Source: Lachancea dasiensis
Taxonomy: Eukaryota; Ascomycota; Saccharomycetes; Saccharomycetales; Saccharomycetaceae
Assembly (NCBI GenBank): GCA_900074725.1
Contig: LT598454.1
Span: 750,854 to 814,853 of the forward strand
Reading direction: 5' to 3'
DNA length: 64,000 nt
The notes under the pieces were generated by a model. That model searched no databases, was not told where the DNA came from, and saw only the letters and a program-made list of their open reading frames with translations. Below, piece by piece: positions 59,101-64,000 of this stretch (position 1 is the first letter of the stretch; each line of letters begins with the position of its first letter). The translations under genes and the position numbers were made by a program.

Positions 59101-59573
59101 CCTAAAGATTGAGCTATTTCCTGGAATGCACGTTTCTCATTTTCTAGCGTCTCTGCAGCATCCTTTTTGAAGAAAAAGTTACCTACGGCGTACTGGCCCT
59201 GGGGAGGTACTGTGAGACCAAGTTCAAGCTTGAATTCACGCTTCATAAACTCGTGAGGAATCCCAACAAGGATCCCAGCACCGTCACCGTTGCCTCCCGA
59301 TGAAACAGCACCTCTATGTGTCATATTGCACAGCAAATAACGAGCATCAGAGACAATTTTGTGCGAGGCTTTGCCCTTGATGTTAGCGACAAATCCAACA
59401 CCACAGGCGTCTCTTTCGTATTCTGGGTCGTACAGACCCTGTTTCTGAGGAATTGCGTCAGCCCAGAACTGAGCCTTAGAGGATGATGCGCCGAACCCAG
59501 AGGTGTCGCCAGTCAAGGGCATACCACCCTCGTATGCTTCCTCGAGTGGATCGAATTTATCCGATTGCAACAT
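53118..59573 (-). CDS. GLT1: NADH-dependent glutamate synthase (GOGAT) Glt1
   Basis: Glt1 makes two glutamates from glutamine and 2-oxoglutarate using NADH, and is part of ammonium assimilation with glutamine synthetase. The protein has 2151 residues (S. cerevisiae 2145) and is a fusion of the bacterial alpha and beta subunits. A propeptide of 56 residues precedes the catalytic amidotransferase Cys57 (RDACGVGF). The class II amidotransferase domain runs to about residue 480. The central and FMN/Fe-S synthase domains (about 560-1270) include GAMSYGSISMEAH and KPGEGGELPAHKV. The GXGXG beta-helix domain ends near 1560. The beta part starts near 1650, with [4Fe-4S] cysteines CMDCGVPFC near 1686 and CPAPCQGSC. 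Two dinucleotide-binding motifs follow, VAIIGSGPAGLACA and VIVIGGGDTGNDCLG. It converges with PAR32. GATA-type sites lie upstream. Confidence 0.97.
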   Translation of the reverse strand: MLQSDKFDPLEEAYEGGMPLTGDTSGFGASSSKAQFWADAIPQKQGLYDPEYERDACGVGFVANIKGKASHKIVSDARYLLCNMTHRGAVSSGGNGDGAGILVGIPHEFMKREFKLELGLTVPPQGQYAVGNFFFKKDAAETLENEKRAFQEIAQSLGLSVLGWRSVPRDSSLLGSVALSREPAILQPLVVLTAAHKEGQTISDEDFKSKYDVEFQTLLYILRKKASSAIGIQNWFYACSLNTKTIVYKGQLTPTQVYQYYHDLTNAHFESHMALVHSRFSTNTFPSWDRAQPLRWIAHNGEINTLRGNKNWMRAREGVMASDTFKEKLEKLYPIIEEGGSDSAALDNVLELLVINGALSLPEAIMMMVPEAYHKDMDSNLKAWFDWAACLMEPWDGPALLNFTDGRYCGAMLDRNGLRPCRYYITSDDRVICGSEVGVIQVDNSLIVQKGKLKPGDMLLVDTEVGEMVDTKKMKAQFSKKHDFKSWLSKLIKVDDLLVKTEKYLPGNFLSGRHASLKAQQDPRLLALGYTFEQVSMVLVPMALGSKEALGSMGNDAPLACLNEDPVLLYDYFRQLFAQVTNPPIDPIREANVMSLECYVGPQGNLLEIHPSQCDRLLLESPILQWKEFEAIKNISKVHPAWTVAHIDITFEKSQGLLGYTAALDRITQEASDAIEEGMRILMISDKNLNTDRVPLSSLIAVGAIHHHLIRNKQRSQVALILETGEAREVHHFCVLLGYGCDGIFPYLAMETLVRMNREGLVRNVDNEETSIDDVTLLDNYKHAVDGGILKVMSKMGISTLASYKGAQIFESLGIDNTVVDVCFAGTASRIQGVTFEYIAQDAFSMHERGFPSRKTISKSVNLPESGEYHWRDGGAKHINDPAAIASLQDSVRNKNENAWEMYVKKEMESIRECTLRGLLELNFKDSEPIPLEQVEPWTEIARRFATGAMSYGSISMEAHSTLAIAMNRLGAKSNCGEGGEDSERSLVHANGDTMRSAIKQVASARFGVTSHYLSDADEIQIKIAQGAKPGEGGELPAHKVSPEIAKTRHSTPYVGLISPPPHHDIYSIEDLKQLIYDLKCANPRAGISVKLVSEVGVGIVASGVAKAKADHILVSGHDGGTGASRWTGIKYAGLPWELGLAETHQTLVLNDLRRNVVVQTDGQLRTGFDMAVAVLLGAESFTLATVPLIAMGCIMLRKCHLNACAVGIATQDPLLREKFKGQPEHVINFFYYLIQDLRKIMAKLGFRTIDEMVGHSEKLKKRENVNTKAINIDLSPILTPAHVIRPGVATKFTKKQDHRLHTRLDNKLIDEAEITLDRGLPVNIDASIINTDRAFGATLSYRISKKFGEEGLPQDTVVVNIEGSAGQTFGAFLASGVTFILDGDANDYVGKGLSGGRLVIRPPPGSKFKSDENVIVGNTCFYGATSGTAFISGVAGERFCVRNSGATIVVERIKGNNAFEYMTGGRAVVLSQMESLNAFSGATGGIAYCLTSDYDDFVGKINLDSIELENLVDPVEIAFVKNIIQEHFNYTKSELAARILGNFNYYLKNFVKVIPTDYKKVLEKAAAEESKLKKSSTANFLKKFSSATDLTSDATNGEVDGIRNSRKGATKTVSHKATITEPKVQDLEDSIQDSRQMEKNVEKIEKTRGFMLYKVRHEKYRGTSSRTKDWKELSSCISKKDAKYQTARCMDCGVPFCTADTGCPISNVIPKFNELVFKNQWKLALDKLLETNNFPEFTGRVCPAPCQGSCTLGIIDDPVGIKSIERLIIDNGFKEGWIKPQVPEFKTGRSVAIIGSGPAGLACADQLNRAGHSVTVYERADRCGGLLMYGIPNMKLDKSIVQRRIDLLAAEGIQFVNNVEIGKDISAEELRNQNDALVYAMGSTIPRDLRIPGRELKNIDFAMSLLTSNTKSLLSKDLETVRKTIEGKKVIVIGGGDTGNDCLGTSVRHGASSVLNFELLPQPPNERSKDNPWPQWPRVMRVDYGHAEVREHYGRDPREYCILSKEFVGNEEGEVKAIKTVRVEWKKSESGVWQMVEVAGSEETFEADIVLLSMGFVGPEIVDDANVVKSKRGTIDTISDSSYSVDGGKTFAAGDCRRGQSLIVWAIQEGRKCATSVDSFLMGSTNLPGNGGIVKRDYKLLEELASTVAA

Positions 59574-61758
59574 ACTGTGGACTCAGGTGTTGAGCTACTA
59601 TCTTTATAATATTTGGAAGCCTTGGCTCTTTAATAGGGCTTTCGGAAGCTTGGGTCTAAGTGTCGTGGTGGATACCTACTGGCTAGCAGTGGGTTTTTGA
59701 CTTCTCAGTATAATAAATAAGGGCACACCAATCAATGGTTTAAAATGCCGGTGAGGAGGAGCACTTAAGATAAAGCTTCCACAGTGCTGAAGTCCAATCG
59801 AGCGTCAAGGTAACACGTCTCCAGTGCACTTGTCCTTGAATGTGGGAGACTTGGAATTTGGCAAATTATTTTAGCTTCTGTCCACCATATATAGGTAGAC
59901 TGGTCGTTCAGTTCATAGTCCAAACATTTCTTCCCAGGCGGGAAGGATCACCCTGCCAGAAAGATAGCCCAAATAATCACCAAATTTAGGCCAATCATAT
60001 TCCAGAATCTCAGAAAACAGCGTACGATTATTTTTTCATCTTAACTGGTCTTATCCGACGACAAGATTTTGTGTTTAGCGGCAGTGAGTACCGTCGTTAT
60101 CAATCTGCCGTGTCCAAGACTAAAGCGCGTTGGTGGACCTTGCGAAAAAGGCGGTGGTAGCATTGGCTTTTTGAGATTTTGTCAATTTGTATAGAGCTGA
60201 TAAGAAGCTTGATTCGGCAAAACGCGGCGGATGTGCCGCCTTTTTGACACCTACCAGGGTACAACTCATAGACCAGATATGAGGGGACGAGATTCTGTTT
60301 CTGCTCCCGGCGGTTGGTGATTTCGGGGTTGTCAATCAACCACGTGCCTTATGGTTAGCCCTCATAGTCTCCAAGAAACGGAACCTAAACGCAAGTAACG
60401 AGCAATAGCGCCAACATCACGGAGGCATGGCTCTCGGCTGCTTTTGGGACCCAGGACGTATTGAGACCGTCGGTAGCCTTTTTAGATTTTCCTGCCGGTA
60501 GTAGGTTCATTTGCCCTACCTTCTTGCAAACTCCAAGAGGATCCCTCTTGCCACATTTTCTCCGTGGTTCTTGACTTACAAGCGACCACTAGCGTCTTGG
60601 TAATCAAAAAAAGCGCGCTGGGAGGCTCAAAACTGTAAGGGCTTATTCTTGGCTAACCTTTAAGTTGTGGTCTTCTGGCGTACTTTTTTTGCCGCCGACG
60701 ACTCCTAATGAGGGAGGCGTGCAAGGTGATGAAGAACTTTGATCTTTGTTTGGATATCCGCGATTCACGGTGACAATGAGCTTTGACATTAAGCCTTGTC
60801 CTTCTACTTCTTCGGCTAGTAACTTGAGGGGCTCGCAATGTGGTGAATGGGCCTGTTGTTATCTATGTTTCGATACTGATTGCATTTTCTCGAGCACAAC
60901 AACGTATACAACTGACGCTAAGGTCTTCAAGCACGCTAAGTTGTCTCGAAAGTTTGACGTACAATAATTCTTTGCTAGCTAGTCCAATCTACCTTATAAT
61001 CCACTGCTGCCACGATACAAGTTCACCGGAATATTTCATAATACGTGATATATGAAATACCGGCGAAGTCCAAGATAAACCAAATTTCATTTAGGCTTCT
61101 TTCTGAGGAGAGCCACCGCCGTCAGACGATACCCTGATGAGTGCACTACTCAGCTTATCAGTGGACATTGGCGATTATGGTACGCCAGATTTTCAAGGTT
61201 TGAGTTATCTGTCCGTTATTAATTAAACTATAATGTTTATAAGTGGATGAAGCGGTCACATTCTATACAACAATTCAAGCTAGGTGCAGTATTTTCTTCC
61301 AAGCTTCCAGAATAGTTATTGAGGCCATGTTTACATACACTATCATTCGGTTGCTCAAACCTCATGCCATCGATTCATTTCACCCCACTTTATTATCACT
61401 CTGTAAGATACTGTCACCCCAATTGTGGGCAATTGTGTAATCCGGCGCTCTGAAATAGCACAGCAAGAATATTCATTCCGATAGGCGACTACCTCTGCAA
61501 GAAACCTATAGAGTAAAGGATCCTTTGTTTATAATGTGATAGATTATTCATTAGAATGTTTTGGGGAAAGAGCTTTGTTTATGATTAGGTGGAATTTTCT
61601 AACTTTCATATATAATATTGAAACTGCCCTGGCGCGATACTCTCTGTTGGCTATACACAGACTAATAAATAAGTTAAAGAAGCGGTTCCTTCCTTGGCTA
61701 ATTCATCCCATCTCCTGCAAAAATCATATGATTTAATCATACATTTGACAGTTTAGGT
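59574..61758. other. 2.2-kb gene-free stretch upstream of GLT1
   Basis: The GLT1-proximal part contains GATAA at 59769 and CTTATC (GATAAG reversed) at 60050, plus CATATATAGG near 59886, all plausible elements of a nitrogen-regulated promoter. A CACGTG E-box lies near 60341. Further right the sequence is AT-rich, without credible genes. UGA3, the next gene in S. cerevisiae, is absent, marking a synteny break. No tRNA was found. Confidence 0.5.
59769..60055 (-). promoter_or_regulatory. GATA-factor sites of the GLT1 promoter
   Basis: A GATAAA at 59769-59774 and a CTTATC (GATAAG on the other strand) at 60050-60055 lie about 200 and 480 bp upstream of the GLT1 ATG. Gln3/Gat1 act through such GATAAG-type sites on nitrogen genes, including GLT1 in S. 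cerevisiae. The short motif occurs often by chance, so this is tentative. Confidence 0.35.
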
Positions 61759-63543
61759 TTAGTTTTGTAGTGCAGTGCTCCGCCGCTCAAAATGTTGGGC
61801 TAGCAACGAATTCAGGTGCGCGCCACCAATTCGTTTAGTCAACAGATCTGCGAAGTTGTCGCCAGAGCGAATATACAAAATTTTGAGTTCCCCATCAACG
61901 TATTCTCTTCTTAAGCTACGCGCAGAGCGTGGTAAATCCCAAGATTGTGCTAGAAGAGCTACTGCCGCTAAACTGTCTGTGATAACTCTTTCTCTCACTC
62001 GAAAGTCAAGTAGGTGTAAAATGTTTTTGACCTCCCGCAATCGTTTCCTAGACCTTATAATGGCTAGTAGCTCTGCTTCATTCGCAGAAGGACACGCCCC
62101 ACTTATAGCCCCAGAAAATACCGAAATGGCGTTGTTATTAAGATCAACGTTGAACCCGATATGGGCGTGATGCGATTTGAGAGAAGCGTCTGTCTGCACA
62201 TCGACGGTCATGACCCGACGGTGTTTGTGCCGTTTCCATTTCAAAAACAGTTCCTTGCTTTCTAGTAAGTATTTTATGAAGAACTTGATTGGTGCTATCG
62301 ACTCACTTTCTTGGATTGTATCCATCACGCTGACAAAGTAGGCGATGTCAAATCTGCATTTTCCGCTGACTTCCTTCAGAAAGGCTTTTGCTTCGTTCAA
62401 GTACCGCCGATCTTGGGCCCAGTTTAGCGAATGGTATACCTTGTAATGCTGTGAGTTACCGCTCTTGATATGCCTTCCCATCGGAATTTGCAGTAAACTC
62501 GAAAACTCTTCAATTTCACTTTTCATACCCAGTTCCATGCATACCCCACGCTCATATTGAATATCCATAGAGTATATGCGGTACAGTCGATGCTCATTCC
62601 CTATTATCTGCCAACCCTCGTTTCCCTTGGTATGTTCCAAAACTTCTGTCAGATTCGACTTGATATCGAACATTTTGTCTGCACGACAACCCATCAATAA
62701 TATTTCGTGGTTTAGTAAACACAGAATGCCTTTAAAGTTCCCGTCATTGTTTAAAAATAAACCCGGGCTCTGCTCCGACATACCAAAAGAAAGCTTGAGC
62801 CGATCTCTAATCAAATTGTATAAATTATACCCCAATCCACAATAATTTTTATAGGAGCCCCAAGGTTTAAACTCAAACGCCACGTTTGGCAATTCGTAGT
62901 GTGGAGGTGCGGGTATGAATAATGGCCCCGCAAGTAATTTAGGTCGAGCACAAGGCAAATGCCAAATAATCCAGTTTTTCTCCAAAGCGATAACGAGGGC
63001 AGTGAGAAACGAGTTGTCATCAAACTGTTTTGGTCCCTCATCAAGAGTAAACATTTGCGACAGAATGTTACTACCATTGCCCTTTCCAGAAAGGTGAGTC
63101 CTGAATGCCTTCTTTTCAGCAGAAAACGTCCAGTCCAAGGAGAGAATTTGGCTCTCTTGAATGCTTGATATTCCAAGCGGAATTTCATCATTCCATGACC
63201 CACAACGCAAGTGAAAGTCTCTTAATTTGATCTTATAGCTGAGCTCAAAGAGAAATTTTTGGCTAATGTCTGGATTTTTGGCTATCGCTTCCTCATAGGT
63301 CAACATTTTGCTTTCTCTGTTAGGTGACGTACAACCAGCGTTGCCAATGTCGAGATTGTTTATGGTATCTATGAGACTTTTAACACTCAGGTCACTCTTA
63401 GGGGATCCTCTGGGGAGAGTCTCGGCAGGATCTACCTTGGTAAGTTGTTTAAATTCCATGATTTCTTTCTCGCCGGATTTGCATGAAAACCATGTGGGTC
63501 CTTTTCTATAATACTGCCTTATATCTTTAGCTAGAAACCACAA
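61759..63543 (-). mobile_element. Ty1/copia-type (Pseudoviridae) reverse transcriptase-RNase H fossil
   Basis: One open frame of 594 codons has a diverged copia-type reverse transcriptase region in its middle part (about residues 100-430). An RNase H region fills the last 150 residues, including TDASLKSHHAHIGF, ITDSLAAVALLA and LRREYVDGELKILYIRSGDNFADLLTKRIGG, the latter closely following the copia RNase H ending. No gag, protease or integrase region and no long terminal repeats were seen in the flanks, so the element is incomplete and probably old. The frame over the surviving part is uninterrupted. Persistence of a long frame might mean relative youth or host use of the product; I cannot decide. 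Confidence 0.75.
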
Positions 63544-64000
63544 GGGTAACGCATTGGATTGTTAGTTCTCTGCCACTGATGCACTAAAAATGGGGGAGGG
63601 CGGTACTGGAAGAGTTTTAGGAGACACAAAGATCACATTTTTCTCCAATCGGTGGCAATGTGATTATACATTTGGCACGTCCATAGCGAAGAATAGGATT
63701 TTTCGGTCGATGCCACTGAAAAATGCAAAACCAGCTTTCAAAGCTGGCGCTATATTGCAGAAGGGTGTGCGCGCAACTAAAATGATAGTGGTCAACCTCG
63801 GGATACTGAACGAGCAACAAAAATCTGCCAACTTGCTCCCAAAAGGTATCTGTTTGTATGTCATCAATCGCCCCATCAAAGTGCACAAATTTCGCCTACT
63901 TATTTGGCACTTATTTTTGCACTCGACATTCCGACTATCTCTTGTAGCCAAGCTAATTCGATTCTACTCACATTTCTAGCGTAGCCTTTCGTTGTGAATA
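63544..64000. other. Unassigned right end of the window
   Basis: The last 457 bp carry overlapping open frames of about 90-130 codons on both strands (plus 63590-63979, minus 63617-63886 and 63664-63951). None has features I recognise, and they shadow each other. The stretch may be element flank, promoter, or the edge of a gene outside the window. Confidence 0.3.

Noticed and set aside
60100-60838. Small minus-strand frames of 60-80 codons upstream of GLT1
   Set aside because: Overlapping in several frames, basic/Ser-rich random-like translations, no recognisable motif.
59574-64000. Long terminal repeats flanking the RT-RNase H fossil
   Set aside because: I compared both flanks by eye and found no convincing direct repeat pair with TG...CA ends, so no element boundaries are claimed beyond the open frame.

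Overview
The window is chromosomal DNA from a budding yeast of the family Saccharomycetaceae whose lineage did not pass through the whole-genome duplication. Protein-coding genes are intron-free, tightly packed and easily matched to Saccharomyces cerevisiae genes. Neighbours that sit on two different S. cerevisiae chromosomes are interleaved here on one, the expected picture for a pre-duplication gene order. A single TOM70 stands in place of the S. cerevisiae TOM70/TOM71 pair. GC content and gene order would suit Lachancea or a close relative, but I cannot prove the genus from sequence alone.

Three syntenic blocks are visible. Block A (1-24.5 kb) mixes genes of S. cerevisiae chromosomes XIV and VIII: THO2 (cut by the window edge), INN1, RPC31, PGA2, SET1, ORC6, NMA111, the mitochondrial bL35 gene, TOM70, COX23, NCS2 and DCP2. 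Block B (28.1-41.3 kb) mixes chromosomes II and V: DOT6/TOD6, SAS3, PIN4, SBH1, AIM10 and ILV1. Block C (42.9-59.6 kb) mixes chromosomes XII and IV: MMR1, a tRNA-Ala(AGC), PEX13, DLD1, HCR1, PAR32 and GLT1, plus a LEA-like mitochondrial gene that I cannot tie to an S. cerevisiae locus.

Between blocks A and B is a gene-poor 3.5 kb stretch. It carries a stand-alone periplasmic-binding-protein-like (NMT1/THI5-like) gene of probable bacterial ancestry and an isolated perfect TFIIIC B-box. At the right end, beyond a 2.2 kb gene-free stretch upstream of GLT1, lies an incomplete Ty1/copia-type reverse transcriptase-RNase H fossil whose single frame is still open. A GC-rich, repeat-rich stretch (about 45.3-48.9 kb) holds a coding repeat in PEX13, an 80-bp tandem duplication, an internally duplicated LEA-like gene, and a minisatellite cluster with 6-, 23- and 44-bp units.

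Most genes are independent housekeeping genes, but some neighbours share themes. PAR32 and GLT1 both serve ammonium use. SET1 and SAS3 modify histone H3. TOM70, COX23, bL35m, AIM10, DLD1, MMR1, ILV1 and the LEA-like protein are mitochondrial. DOT6/TOD6 encodes a PAC-motif repressor, and RPC31 in the same window has an RRPE plus PAC-type promoter. Regulatory sites are called by eye against published consensus motifs and are weaker than the gene calls.
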